DNA from: a virus
Virus record (IMG/VR): IMGVR_UViG_3300028840_000856
Location: 1-25,731 of that record
Direction: 5' to 3' (one strand)
DNA: 25,731 nucleotides
Made by a program: the position numbers and the translations under genes. Below, piece by piece: positions 1 to 6,175 of this stretch (the first letter of the stretch is position 1; the number at the start of each line of letters is the position of its first letter). A model generated the notes under the pieces. It saw only the letters and a program-made list of their open reading frames with translations. It made no database searches and was not told the origin of the DNA.

Positions 1-317
1 ATGTCCACAAGGAACTTTGTCCACTCAATCAGTTCTTCCTTGCGGGCCATGAATTCAGCCTTGCTACCTAGATACGGCGCGTTCATTGTGTAGTTGAACC
101 TGATTCCGTAACTCAGGAGTAGCGCCACATGGTTGGCAAGGTTGCTGTTTGTTATGTCTGGCAGTCTGAAATCCGGTCGTGCAGCCAGCCATGCGTGTGC
201 CTTGTCACTACCGTAAACCTCTGTGATCCGGTCTTCAGCGGTGCCGTGTTCCCGATTGATTTGGTCAAGCACTTCGGGCATGTGCTTATCGAAATTGTAG
301 CCAACGTTTAACTTCAA
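1..317 (-). CDS. Peptidase U32-like protein (partial, C-terminus beyond left edge)
   Basis: The reading frame is open from a TTG at 317 to the window edge, giving about 105 residues. AGGAG lies 8 nt before the TTG; the first in-frame ATG is 12 codons later with no comparable site, so TTG is preferred. The visible N-terminus contains ARPDFRLPDI (about residues 47-56) and FNYTMNAPYLG (about 75-85). These resemble the first conserved blocks I recall in U32 peptidase-like ('collagenase-like') proteins, several of which act in tRNA or rRNA hydroxylation rather than proteolysis. The Cys and other catalytic-region residues would lie off the window, so activity cannot be judged. It is the last leftward gene seen, 31 nt after the preceding gene. 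The family call is from memory; the role in the phage is unknown. Confidence 0.55.
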   Translation of the reverse strand, partial: MKLNVGYNFDKHMPEVLDQINREHGTAEDRITEVYGSDKAHAWLAARPDFRLPDITNSNLANHVALLLSYGIRFNYTMNAPYLGSKAEFMARKEELIEWTKFLVD

Positions 318-348
318 TGTAGTATCTCCTGTTATTGGGTGTTACCAG

Positions 349-852
349 TTATCGAATATCGCCAGTCCCGATTTTCCTAACACTGCTTTGGAATATATCT
401 GGCAACCTCGCTATGTGCTTGTCAGCATTCCCCAAAAGTATGTAGTACGCTTGAGTATGGGAGCAGCCAAATAACATACCCAAAGTTGTACGTTTCATGT
501 TGGGGTCAGCAGTATAAGCCAATCTCATAGCAAGGGAGTTATATCCGTTTGTTTTGAAGGGTCTTTCATAAATGACAGGTTCACAAGCCGGGTGCGTTCT
601 CTCCATAACTTGTTCTATCATTTGAGAACCGTTGTTAAGTCCTAACATTTGTTGAACTTCCAGTGAATCGCAATTTGGGTTACTATCCTGATAGTCCATA
701 ATCAAGCGGGCTGTTTCGGGCGGCATGGGTTCATTCATGCGCAGTGGGTCTTCAAATTCTTCAATAGTAGGGTGAAATCGTTTTGCTACTTCCATGACAG
801 CTTCAAAATCAACATTGTTGTGTACTTCAATAGTAATGCGGCATGTATTCAT
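349..852 (-). CDS. Hypothetical protein, possible C-terminal HTH-like segment
   Basis: 167 residues starting at the second of two nearby ATGs (852). The first ATG (858) is only 1 nt from the AGGAG, whereas 852 has a 7-nt spacing. I do not recognise a family. The N-terminus looks like a short beta strand-helix unit (TCRITIEVHNN, then an acidic helix). Around residues 120-140 the stretch TTLGMLFGCSHTQAYYILLG has the hydrophobic spacing of a helix-turn-helix, but this is a weak suggestion. The gene sits downstream of a strong hairpin terminator (874-908), so its expression depends on read-through or on a promoter I could not see. The U32-like gene follows. Confidence 0.7.
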   Translation of the reverse strand: MNTCRITIEVHNNVDFEAVMEVAKRFHPTIEEFEDPLRMNEPMPPETARLIMDYQDSNPNCDSLEVQQMLGLNNGSQMIEQVMERTHPACEPVIYERPFKTNGYNSLAMRLAYTADPNMKRTTLGMLFGCSHTQAYYILLGNADKHIARLPDIFQSSVRKIGTGDIR

Positions 853-873
853 CGTCATTCTCCTGATAAAGTG

Positions 874-908
874 AAAAAGCCCCTACACTTGTAGGTGCAG
901 GGGCTTTT
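874..908 (-). terminator. Rho-independent terminator after the DUF2815 gene
   Basis: The arms AAAAGCCCCT and AGGGGCTTTT pair perfectly, extended by CAC/GTG after one mismatch, around the loop TTGTAG. On the minus strand the hairpin is followed by TTTTT and it lies 27 nt past the stop of the ssDNA-binding gene. A-rich on one side and T-rich on the other, it could work in both directions. Confidence 0.85.
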
Positions 909-934
909 CGGTTGCGGTTAGACTAGCCTGTCAG

Positions 935-1648
935 TCAGAGATCGAAATCCAGATCATCGTCGTCATCGTCGGCGGGCTTGCGGCGGCGACGGCGTGACCG
1001 GGGCGGCTCGTCATCGTCGTCAAGACCTAACGGGTCATCGTCACCCATGTCAAGGTCATCGTCCATGCCTACGTCTGCGTCCTCATCAATCAGGTCAGCC
1101 AGTTCGTCTTCAGCGTCCACCATGCCGTCCAACCGTTCGTCATCCTTACACTTGATAACGTTGTTGAGGAAGAAGGCGACACCCTTTGAACCGCTGTTGT
1201 CGAATCCAGCAGCAGAGACAGAGCAGTGAACCCAAACACCAGAATAGAAATGGTCGTTGATATCGTCCGGGTCAGTCAACTTGGTGCCGTTCTTCAGCAG
1301 TACACCGGGCCGGAACTTTGCCAGCGTGTTGGTGTTGAAAAACAGCATTCCATCGTATTCCTTGCCGTCACGGTCTTCCGCTTCCGGGTCACGGATAGGA
1401 AGCTTGAACTGTGGAGACTTCAACAACTTGCGGGCCTTTTCGCGGGTGAACTTTTTCGCTGCACCGGCAATAATAGCCTTTTTCAGTACTTCCAGTGTCT
1501 TCCTGTCTTTCTTGGGTAACAGGATTTGGGCGCGGTAGTATTTTTCGTCCTTTTCCTCATCATACACTGGTTCTGCGAGATGAAGGTAGGACAGTCGAAC
1601 AGGGCCGATTACAACCCGTGTAGGACTCGGTTTGTTTTCTGTTGCCAT
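935..1648 (-). CDS. ssDNA-binding protein, DUF2815 family
   Basis: 237 residues with AGGAG 12 nt before the ATG. The first ~165 residues match the DUF2815 pattern as I know it: an N-terminal RVVIGPVRLSYLHLAEP block, a YYRAQILLPK strand and the central FRPGVLL and SGVWVHCSVSAAGFDNSG segments. These proteins have an OB-fold, bind ssDNA and stand beside DUF2800 nucleases in phage replication modules. From about residue 167 the chain is mostly Asp/Glu, interrupted by an RSRRRRRK patch (about 218-225), and ends DDDDDDLDFDL. Such acidic tails recruit partner proteins in SSB and T7 gp2.5. The gene has its own promoter (1701-1729) and is closed by the terminator at 874-908, consistent with high expression. 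Confidence 0.85.
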   Translation of the reverse strand: MATENKPSPTRVVIGPVRLSYLHLAEPVYDEEKDEKYYRAQILLPKKDRKTLEVLKKAIIAGAAKKFTREKARKLLKSPQFKLPIRDPEAEDRDGKEYDGMLFFNTNTLAKFRPGVLLKNGTKLTDPDDINDHFYSGVWVHCSVSAAGFDNSGSKGVAFFLNNVIKCKDDERLDGMVDAEDELADLIDEDADVGMDDDLDMGDDDPLGLDDDDEPPRSRRRRRKPADDDDDDLDFDL

Positions 1649-1671
1649 TGTTTATATCACTCCTGTGTTGC

Positions 1672-1696
1672 GTTAACGTTAACTGCCAGTTGGCAG
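1672..1696. promoter_or_regulatory. Two adjoining palindromes in the DUF2815 leader
   Basis: GTTAACGTTAAC (1672-1683) is a perfect 12-bp palindrome. It abuts CTGCCAGTTGGCAG (1683-1696), which as minus-strand RNA folds into a CTGCC/GGCAG stem with a 4-nt loop. They lie between the -10 box and the ribosome-binding site. They may be a 5' mRNA hairpin, an operator, or both. Confidence 0.5.
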
Positions 1697-1700
1697 GGTT

Positions 1701-1729
1701 AGGATACCAGATTGCCGGGGCAATGTCAA
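1701..1729 (-). promoter_or_regulatory. Sigma70-like promoter of the DUF2815 gene
   Basis: Minus strand: TTGACA (1729-1724), 17-nt spacer, TATCCT (1706-1701). The -35 box is perfect and the -10 matches 4 of 6. The predicted start near 1694 falls at the palindrome of 1683-1696, giving a possible 5' stem-loop. Confidence 0.65.
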
Positions 1730-1730
1730 C

Positions 1731-1979
1731 CTACTGCTGAGTAGGCGGCTGGACACCGGGGTGCCCTTGCTCTTCGATTATATCAGCCAGTTCGCGCAAA
1801 GCGACTGATAAAGTGTGGGGTTCAGCGTTCGTTACATAGGAAATTTTCGGTTTTTCCTCCATGGAGAACGCCACAATAGTAAACGCCATGGGTACGTCCT
1901 GATCCTTTTCCAGTTGCGCGTCAAGCCCTTCAGCGTGACGTTGCAACAGACTATACAGTAAGGTTTCTTTCGGGTTCAT
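1731..1979 (-). CDS. Hypothetical small protein
   Basis: 82 residues from the ATG at 1979, which has GGAG 8 nt upstream inside the end of the preceding DUF2800 gene. An in-frame GTG at 1988 lacks such a site. No family is recognised. The protein looks compact: an N-terminal amphipathic helix (KETLLYSLLQRHAEGLDAQL), a strand FTIVAFSM, then a helix ALRELADIIEEQ and a Pro/Gln-rich end. It lies 3 nt from the DUF2800 stop, so translation is probably coupled, and it sits between the nuclease and the ssDNA-binding protein. This arrangement suggests, but does not show, a part in replication or recombination. Confidence 0.75.
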   Translation of the reverse strand: MNPKETLLYSLLQRHAEGLDAQLEKDQDVPMAFTIVAFSMEEKPKISYVTNAEPHTLSVALRELADIIEEQGHPGVQPPTQQ

Positions 1980-1981
1980 AG

Positions 1982-3199
1982 TTACCACTCCAGTAAGTCA
2001 TCGTCATCATCGTTGTCAATAAGGTGCGCGAATTCTGCTTCAATAGCAGGTCGCACAGGTGCGCCGGGGGCACTAAGCTTGACAAAGTTAGTACCGTTTT
2101 CCGGGGTTTCCACATTGTTGTTGAGGAAAGTTTGAATAGCGTCTACTGATATAGCCTTACCTCTCAGAATAGTCTCTACCTGAGAAGGGGTTTTCAGTGC
2201 TGGTGCAGTGTTGTAGTCAGCCGGGTGTAGGCCAAGTTTGTTGAGTGCCTTTTTTACGTCCTGTTCTGCTTGGCAGTAGCGCCGGTTGGCCCGTTTCCTC
2301 ACCAGCTTGTAACCGGGCAGTATGTCACCCTGTTCAGCCTTAGCGTGTTCCTTGGCCTTGACCGCATGAATCAGGTCAATGATCTGGTCACCGTGGTCAA
2401 TCAGTAGTTTGGATTGTGCCCGTGTCAGTACCTCGGTGTCCGGCAACCGTATAGGTACCTCTTCCTCTAGATTGTCCGGCTCTATCACACCGTCAAACTC
2501 TATCATAGCAGCGTCGAGTACATAGTCATACGCTTCTTTGCAGTGAGACTTGCCGGGGCAATACTGGCACTGGTGTTCACCGGGAATACGGGGCGCGGTT
2601 GGGTCTTGACTAGCCAAAATCTTTGGTATTAGAGTTTCCTTGCCCCACTCAACCAGTTCTTTGGCTGTGTAGGTTTCGCTCCTGATTGGCCCGTCAATAT
2701 GGTCAACAGCAGACTGCCCTATGGTTATCTTAACCTTGCGAATTTTGTGCTTCCTGTGATAGGCCAGCAGTGCGCAAAGGGCATAAGTCATAAGCTGGGG
2801 GTTGTCAGACACTTCTACTACAGTGCCTTTGCCAGTCTTCAGGTCAACGATTTCCAGCAGCCCGTTGCGTTCTACTATAGAGATAAAGTCCATGGTACCA
2901 CCAACTTCATCACCGTCTATACCGTGTTGTTCAAGGGGTTTCCACCCCTCCAGAGATAGGTTTTTCTCCGGGTGCCAGACATCAGACTTAGGTATCAGCC
3001 GCTGGCAATATTGAACATAATCTACAATAGCAGCAAGAAGTTGTTCGTCAAACATATGACCACATGTACCACGTCTGGCCCAAACACTGTCACCGCTTTC
3101 CCGTTCGGGTGGTGGCAGTGACTCAATCAAGTTCAGGGAACCCGGACACTCGAAAAGCCGGTACATACTACTTGGGGCAAAGCGTCTGTGTTCACTCAT
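1982..3199 (-). CDS. DUF2800 family PD-(D/E)XK nuclease (Cas4/RecB-like)
   Basis: 405 residues. The nuclease core is readable: H48, then GGTMDF with D104, then EIVDLKTGKG with D119 and K121 as the PD-(D/E)XK pair, and Q135 in the following helix. C18 together with C211, C214 and C220 is the cysteine set that holds a 4Fe-4S cluster in Cas4/AddB-type exonucleases. DUF2800 proteins are predicted DNA exonucleases that work with the DUF2815 ssDNA-binding protein, two genes downstream here. The C-terminus is NDDDDDLLEW, an acidic-aromatic tail echoed at the start of the protein at 15962. The ATG at 3199 overlaps the upstream stop by 8 nt, implying translational coupling. The nuclease call is strong; the actual DNA substrate is not shown. 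Confidence 0.87.
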   Translation of the reverse strand: MSEHRRFAPSSMYRLFECPGSLNLIESLPPPERESGDSVWARRGTCGHMFDEQLLAAIVDYVQYCQRLIPKSDVWHPEKNLSLEGWKPLEQHGIDGDEVGGTMDFISIVERNGLLEIVDLKTGKGTVVEVSDNPQLMTYALCALLAYHRKHKIRKVKITIGQSAVDHIDGPIRSETYTAKELVEWGKETLIPKILASQDPTAPRIPGEHQCQYCPGKSHCKEAYDYVLDAAMIEFDGVIEPDNLEEEVPIRLPDTEVLTRAQSKLLIDHGDQIIDLIHAVKAKEHAKAEQGDILPGYKLVRKRANRRYCQAEQDVKKALNKLGLHPADYNTAPALKTPSQVETILRGKAISVDAIQTFLNNNVETPENGTNFVKLSAPGAPVRPAIEAEFAHLIDNDDDDDLLEW

Positions 3200-3395
3200 G
3201 ATCTTTTCTCAACTGGCGGCGCGACACCCAAACATTATCACACCCAACGGGGTATTGTGGGTGGTTGGATGTTGTTAATTGTACCTGCACCCCATCGTTT
3301 GAGTCAGATACGTTGACGATAATTCCCTTCACTGGGATAGCAAAACGGTATCTATCATATACTACCACACGTTGTTTGATTTTAGGGTTTTTCAT
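3192..3395 (-). CDS. Hypothetical small beta-rich protein
   Basis: 67 residues with AGGAG 10 nt before the ATG, and a 4-nt ATGA overlap with the upstream Lar-like gene. The sequence alternates charged and beta-branched residues (RVVVYDRY, KGIIVNVSD, VQVQLTT, DNVWVSRRQL), which suggests a small SH3/KOW-like barrel. No catalytic motif is visible. It is translationally coupled on both sides and so belongs to the leftward replication operon. Small barrel proteins of this type often modify a partner or bind nucleic acid, but that is only inference. Confidence 0.75.
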   Translation of the reverse strand: MKNPKIKQRVVVYDRYRFAIPVKGIIVNVSDSNDGVQVQLTTSNHPQYPVGCDNVWVSRRQLRKDHE

Positions 3396-3583
3396 ATCTC
3401 TAACTCCTGCCGGGTGTTCCAGTTGGTGAGCGCTTGCCGTATGTTGTTAGACGGTTTGCCTTCGTATCCGCACCCCAACGGTTCCATACAACGTACCACA
3501 TAGCCGTCAATGATATCCACGTCTATCTGTAGGTTGCTGGTATCCTTACATTCGGGACACTTTCTAGTCTTTTGGTGTTTCAT
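3392..3583 (-). CDS. Lar-like zinc-ribbon protein
   Basis: 63 residues from the ATG at 3583, which is preceded by ACTGGAGAACC. Longer in-frame extensions overlap the upstream gene and lack such a site. The protein has C9-P-E-C12 and C32...C38, followed by A...NWNTR near the end. This is the layout of the Lar/restriction-alleviation family: two zinc knuckles, a strand GYVVRC and a terminal helix with WN. Rac-prophage Lar relieves EcoKI restriction by modulating the host enzyme, but most phage members are untested. The stop overlaps the next ATG by 4 nt. Confidence 0.65.
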   Translation of the reverse strand: MKHQKTRKCPECKDTSNLQIDVDIIDGYVVRCMEPLGCGYEGKPSNNIRQALTNWNTRQELEI

Positions 3584-3608
3584 GGTTCTCCAGTTCAGTT
3601 GTAGTGAA

Positions 3609-3989
3609 TCAGTGATTATAACCGGGGCGGTTGGCCTTTTCCTCTTCGTACTTGGTTCGTTCTTCAGCCTTGTCGCGGGCATGGAGCAGACGGTTGACAA
3701 TGGTGAACATGTTTACGGAATGCGTCACCATCGCACCGGCCACTTCATCATACAGTTCAAAGTCGCAGAACTGTCCAACACAACGAACACGGGCAGAGTC
3801 ACCTACAAGTATAGAGTGGTAGTTGTAAGCATCCCCTTCCCTGTCGTGCACAACCTGACAGGGAAAGCCGTATTTCACCAGCACCTTGTGTATCAGGTTC
3901 GCCATGAAAATACTCTGAGACTGCCATTGTAGTGCGTTACACTCGTCACGGTTCAAAATCTTGACTTCGGGTTTGGTGTCATTCACCAT
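3609..3989 (-). CDS. Hypothetical protein
   Basis: 126 residues from the ATG at 3989, which has AGGAG 7 nt upstream. That site lies within the last codons of the upstream gene, and the two overlap by 11 nt. I recognise no family. The middle holds a strand-rich block (FPCQVVHDREGDAYNYHSILVGDSARVRCVG would span about 40-70; key residues C43, C70 and C75), and the C-terminus is a charged helix rich in Arg/Lys/Glu. It may be paralogous in style to the next upstream protein, which also has a helix-strand start with a 'LIHKVLVKYGFP' or 'VNHILTKAGLP' segment. That shared segment suggests an old duplication. Confidence 0.75.
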   Translation of the reverse strand: MVNDTKPEVKILNRDECNALQWQSQSIFMANLIHKVLVKYGFPCQVVHDREGDAYNYHSILVGDSARVRCVGQFCDFELYDEVAGAMVTHSVNMFTIVNRLLHARDKAEERTKYEEEKANRPGYNH

Positions 3990-4428
3990 CGTTGTTCTCC
4001 TGATCGAATACTTCATAGGGTGCTTCATCGAAGCGGGTTGACCCTATCATAGTAGCAACAGCGAACATAGCGGCAACATGGGCAGGTGCCTTCTGTACTA
4101 CAATAGTAGAACTTTGGACGTTCGCTATGCAGTCATCAGGTATGTTGTCCACGTTTTCAGCCAGCCGGTAGGCCAGATTGTCTATCAGGTTAGGGTTGAA
4201 AAACAGGTTCTTGAGATTGGGTGGCGCTATAGTGATATCGGCGCGGCCAGTCGTGTAGTCGTGGGTGAACCGGAACAGGACACCCCGGAAAGTGAATTCT
4301 CCAAATTCACCATTAGGAGTGACCTTTGCCTCTACCAGAGCAGGTAAACCGGCCTTTGTGAGAATGTGGTTGACCCCTGCACAGTAGCGCAAGAGCCGGT
4401 TAAAGGAATGTGTCTCCACCCCCTTCAT
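3979..4428 (-). CDS. Hypothetical protein, possibly paralogous to its downstream neighbour
   Basis: 149 residues from the ATG at 4428, which forms a 4-nt ATGA overlap with the preceding gene. An upstream TTG at 4443 is in frame, but the overlap geometry favours ATG. The N-terminus (LLRYCAGVNHILTKAGLPALVEAKV) resembles the same region of the next gene (MANLIHKVLVKYGFPCQVVHD): a helix ending in a GxP turn before a strand. The rest is a beta segment (FTFRGVLFRFTHDY, ADITIAP) and a helical C-terminal half with a hydrophobic Ala/Met-rich stretch. No function is proposed. It is part of the coupled leftward operon. Confidence 0.75.
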   Translation of the reverse strand: MKGVETHSFNRLLRYCAGVNHILTKAGLPALVEAKVTPNGEFGEFTFRGVLFRFTHDYTTGRADITIAPPNLKNLFFNPNLIDNLAYRLAENVDNIPDDCIANVQSSTIVVQKAPAHVAAMFAVATMIGSTRFDEAPYEVFDQENNDGE

Positions 4429-4739
4429 GACTTTTCCGTCCAAATTCTATGCTCAGGGACTACAGTCATAGAGAAATGGGCAACCGTGTCTTTCTTGAAC
4501 AAGTCACCCCGGACTTCATCACCGGGTTTGGCCCCTTCAGGAATAGGCTTGACTTCGTGCGGTTGAAGACGGTACTGGTCAAGGGAAGGATGACGGCCAC
4601 TGGCGGGGTTGTGACAATCAACGTGGTGGGTACCGTGTTCGGTTACTGAAACGATAGTGCCAACGTGCCAAAGGTGTTGTAGAGGGAAAGTGGCTGCTAC
4701 GCACAAATCCCCCGGCTTGAATTCATGTTTGTCTGTCAT
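4425..4739 (-). CDS. Hypothetical small protein, SH3-like barrel suspected
   Basis: 104 residues with AGGAG 7 nt before the ATG. The N-terminus (FKPGDLCVAATFPLQHLWHVGTIVSV) has the 'PGD...G.I..V' pattern common in small SH3/KOW-like barrels, and PEGAKPGDEV repeats the PGD theme near residue 70. It is rich in His (nine residues). No family was recognised. It follows the terminator hairpin of 4757-4783 by 18 nt and starts the chain of overlapping genes that runs to the nuclease, so it is either reached by read-through or has a promoter that I did not find. Confidence 0.75.
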   Translation of the reverse strand: MTDKHEFKPGDLCVAATFPLQHLWHVGTIVSVTEHGTHHVDCHNPASGRHPSLDQYRLQPHEVKPIPEGAKPGDEVRGDLFKKDTVAHFSMTVVPEHRIWTEKS

Positions 4740-4756
4740 TATAGTCTCCTGAAAAC

Positions 4757-4783
4757 ACTACCCCGGCATTACACCGGGGTAGT
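4757..4783 (-). terminator. Hairpin terminator after the two-repeat acidic protein gene
   Basis: Arms ACTACCCCGG and CCGGGGTAGT pair over 10 bp around a 7-nt loop. On the minus strand the stem is followed by GTTTTC, a short T tract. It lies 24 nt past the stop of the gene at 4808-5362 and probably limits read-through into the operon to its left. Confidence 0.75.
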
Positions 4784-4807
4784 TTACTACAGTACCTGGA
4801 TTGTGGC

Positions 4808-5362
4808 TTACTTGGTGACAGCCTTGTAGATTTTGGCCCGCTGCTCAGCAGTCGCACCCTTGAGACCGCGAACGCTGTTCAAGCCGTTGGCCTTCAGAAT
4901 GTTGGTTGCTTTGTCGCGGCCATTGGCCTTTGCGTACTTCTGGACAGCTACCTTGACTTCCTCGGCGTCAACATCGGTGTCAAGGTCATCGTCATCGTCC
5001 ATGCCAAGGTCATCGTCATCACCAAGGTCATCATCATCGTCACCGCCAAGGTCATCGTCTTCTTCCAGCAGGTTCTTGGCAGCAGCGTAGATACCCGGCC
5101 ACTCGTCTTCTTCCAGAGTTGCCAGATTCTTGGCCCCATGGGTCTTCAGCAGGTCTTTCAGGGTTTCGGTACCCATCTCTTCACGCAGTTCAGTCAGAAC
5201 GTCTTTCAGTTCTTTCTTGGACGGTGTGTGCAGTTTCGTTGCCTTTGCCGTGGTGCCAGAAGGTACGCCACCTTCCAGAATAGTCTGTGCTGCTTCCAGT
5301 TCTTCAGCAGTGTCGAAAGTCAGCGCAAACAGCGCGGTTGCTACAATAGTGTTCTTGCTCAT
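4808..5362 (-). CDS. Acidic protein with two helical repeats joined by an Asp-rich linker
   Basis: 184 residues from the ATG at 5362 with AGGAGA 9 nt upstream; the in-frame TTG at 5389 precedes the Shine-Dalgarno and is rejected. Two related ~45-residue helical units are visible: residues 51-99 (ELKDVLTELREEMG...LLKTHGAKNLATL) and 135-183 (EVKVAVQKYAKANG...ILKANGLNSVRGL). Both follow the pattern helix, Gly, helix, xxGxxxL, acidic turn, helix. Residues 100-133 are almost only Asp, Gly and Leu, repeating DDDLG. I have seen such units at the ends of phage recombination and DNA-associated proteins, but the function is not established. A strong promoter (5416-5443) and a terminator isolate the gene, suggesting abundant protein. 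Confidence 0.8.
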   Translation of the reverse strand: MSKNTIVATALFALTFDTAEELEAAQTILEGGVPSGTTAKATKLHTPSKKELKDVLTELREEMGTETLKDLLKTHGAKNLATLEEDEWPGIYAAAKNLLEEDDDLGGDDDDDLGDDDDLGMDDDDDLDTDVDAEEVKVAVQKYAKANGRDKATNILKANGLNSVRGLKGATAEQRAKIYKAVTK

Positions 5363-5415
5363 CGGTAAAATTCTCCTGTTAAGTTTCAAGTTCTGGCTTG
5401 TTGCCAGCCGTCAAG

Positions 5416-5443
5416 ATTATAACGCCCCTTTTTTGTTTGTCAA
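5416..5443 (-). promoter_or_regulatory. Strong sigma70-like promoter with 5' stem-loop
   Basis: Minus strand TTGACA (5443-5438), 16-nt spacer, TATAAT (5421-5416): both boxes are perfect. The TTGA of the -35 box is the stop-codon end of the upstream gene. The predicted start near 5409 is followed at once by CTGGC-loop-GCCAG (5407-5393). Confidence 0.85.
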
Positions 5444-5673
5444 CCCCCTTCAAGTTGCTGAAGAACAACGGGAATGTCATGTCCATGCTCTTCATAAGTC
5501 GCTATAAGATAGTTTGCAGCGGTCTGAAGGTGCGTCAGGGACATGTCTAACTCGTCTTCCGCATCACCGAAACTGTCGGGTGGGTCTCCTTCATAGAAGC
5601 TGTCAAGAGCCAGTAAACCGTATTTCAGGGCAGCGGCGTATTCGTGGACTCGGTGAACTTTATTCACAGGCAT
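5440..5673 (-). CDS. Hypothetical small helical protein, first gene of the leftward arm
   Basis: 77 residues; the ATG is preceded by CACTGGAGAATACC, the same Shine-Dalgarno type used across the genome. It is predicted to be helical (VHEYAAALKYGLLALDSFYEG, then MSLTHLQTAANYLIATYEEHG) with an acidic middle. No family was recognised. It is the promoter-proximal gene of the leftward arm, about 115 nt downstream of the promoter at 5789-5817, so it is probably an early gene. Its stop codon forms part of the -35 box for the next gene. Confidence 0.75.
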   Translation of the reverse strand: MPVNKVHRVHEYAAALKYGLLALDSFYEGDPPDSFGDAEDELDMSLTHLQTAANYLIATYEEHGHDIPVVLQQLEGG

Positions 5674-5788
5674 GGTATTCTCCAGTGCTGGTTAAAGGGT
5701 GTCACTAACCGGGAATTCTATTTGCGTCTGTACGCGAAGCCCCACGGTAGTACGTTCAATGGCTCAAACCCGGCCAGTGACAGGCAAG

Positions 5789-5817
5789 GTTATACGTGAA
5801 AATGGAGTTGGTGTCTA
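5789..5817 (-). promoter_or_regulatory. Leftward early promoter
   Basis: Minus strand TAGACA (5817-5812), 17-nt spacer, TATAAC (5794-5789); each box matches the sigma70 consensus at 5 of 6. It points at the gene starting at 5673. Unlike the other promoters, no clear stem-loop follows its start. Confidence 0.7.
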
Positions 5818-5874
5818 CTGGGATAGTAGAACCGGATTGCAGGCAAAGGTGAGTTTAAGCAGGCATTGTCGAAG

Positions 5875-5903
5875 TTGACAAGGGTGCTAGGTTGTGCTAG
5901 GAT
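5875..5903 (+). promoter_or_regulatory. Rightward early promoter for the primase-helicase operon
   Basis: TTGACA (5875-5880), 17-nt spacer, TAGGAT (5898-5903). The -35 box is perfect and the -10 matches 4 of 6. The predicted start near 5910 coincides with the first bases of a perfect 10-bp hairpin. Confidence 0.75.
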
Positions 5904-5932
5904 AAAAACCTGACCCCTCGGAAGGGGTCAGG
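5904..5932 (-). terminator. Leftward terminator that doubles as the rightward 5' hairpin
   Basis: Arms CCTGACCCCT and AGGGGTCAGG form a perfect 10-bp stem around CGGA (plus strand). On the minus strand the stem runs directly into TTTTT (5908-5904), a textbook terminator. On the plus strand the same stem begins at the predicted start of the rightward transcript. It would block leftward transcription from the right arm and may shield the rightward mRNA. Confidence 0.75.
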
Positions 5933-5974
5933 GTACAACGGGCAACAAATCATCAGGAGATTTGGAGAACACGG

Positions 5975-6088
5975 TTGCAGGGCACACTCGGCGGCACTGG
6001 AGAACCATCGGCAGGTCGCGATAATCCTAGAGGGAACCACCCTCCGAATCCACCGGAATGGCCCCTTAACCGTGAAAGGAAAGGTTAG
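5975..6088 (+). CDS. Possible 37-residue leader peptide (doubtful)
   Basis: A TTG at 5975 has GGAG 7 nt upstream and opens a 37-codon frame ending in TAG at 6088. The product is rich in Pro, Gly, Asn and Arg (for example NHPPNPPEWP) with no hydrophobic core. It lies in the leader of the primase-helicase transcript and could be a leader peptide or simply chance. Support is only the start-site geometry. Confidence 0.22.
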   Translation: MQGTLGGTGEPSAGRDNPRGNHPPNPPEWPLNRERKG

Positions 6089-6096
6089 CAGAAAAC

Positions 6097-6117
6097 AAAG
6101 GGCTTGTCAAGCGCTTT
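6097..6117. promoter_or_regulatory. 21-bp dyad, possible operator
   Basis: AAAG-G-GCTTG-T-CAAGC-G-CTTT is symmetric about base 6107, with nine matched pairs per half apart from one G/G position. The central loop of one base is too short for a good RNA hairpin, so a protein-binding operator is more natural. It lies 59 nt before the primase-helicase start. Confidence 0.35.
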
Positions 6118-6175
6118 ACGGCGGTTGGCTTTTTGATAACAAACATCAGGTTACAAAGGCACTGGAAAACACACT

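Larger units (their letters stand above)
5674..6175. promoter_or_regulatory. Divergent control region between leftward and rightward arms (502 bp)
   Basis: This is the longest stretch without a convincing gene. It holds a leftward promoter (5789-5817), a rightward promoter (5875-5903), a leftward hairpin terminator (5904-5932), a rightward leader of about 265 nt with small stems (for example GAGGG/CCCTC near 6029-6043), a weak short reading frame (5975-6088) and a 21-bp dyad (6097-6117). It is the main switch between arms and a candidate site for an origin, though no iterons were seen here. Confidence 0.75.

Noticed and set aside
978-1229. Ser/Arg-rich plus-strand frame opposite the DUF2815 gene
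   Set aside because: It is the complement of the Asp codons (GAC/GAT) in the acidic tail of the minus-strand gene. The same holds for the Ser-rich plus-strand frame at 4833-5090 opposite the acidic linker.
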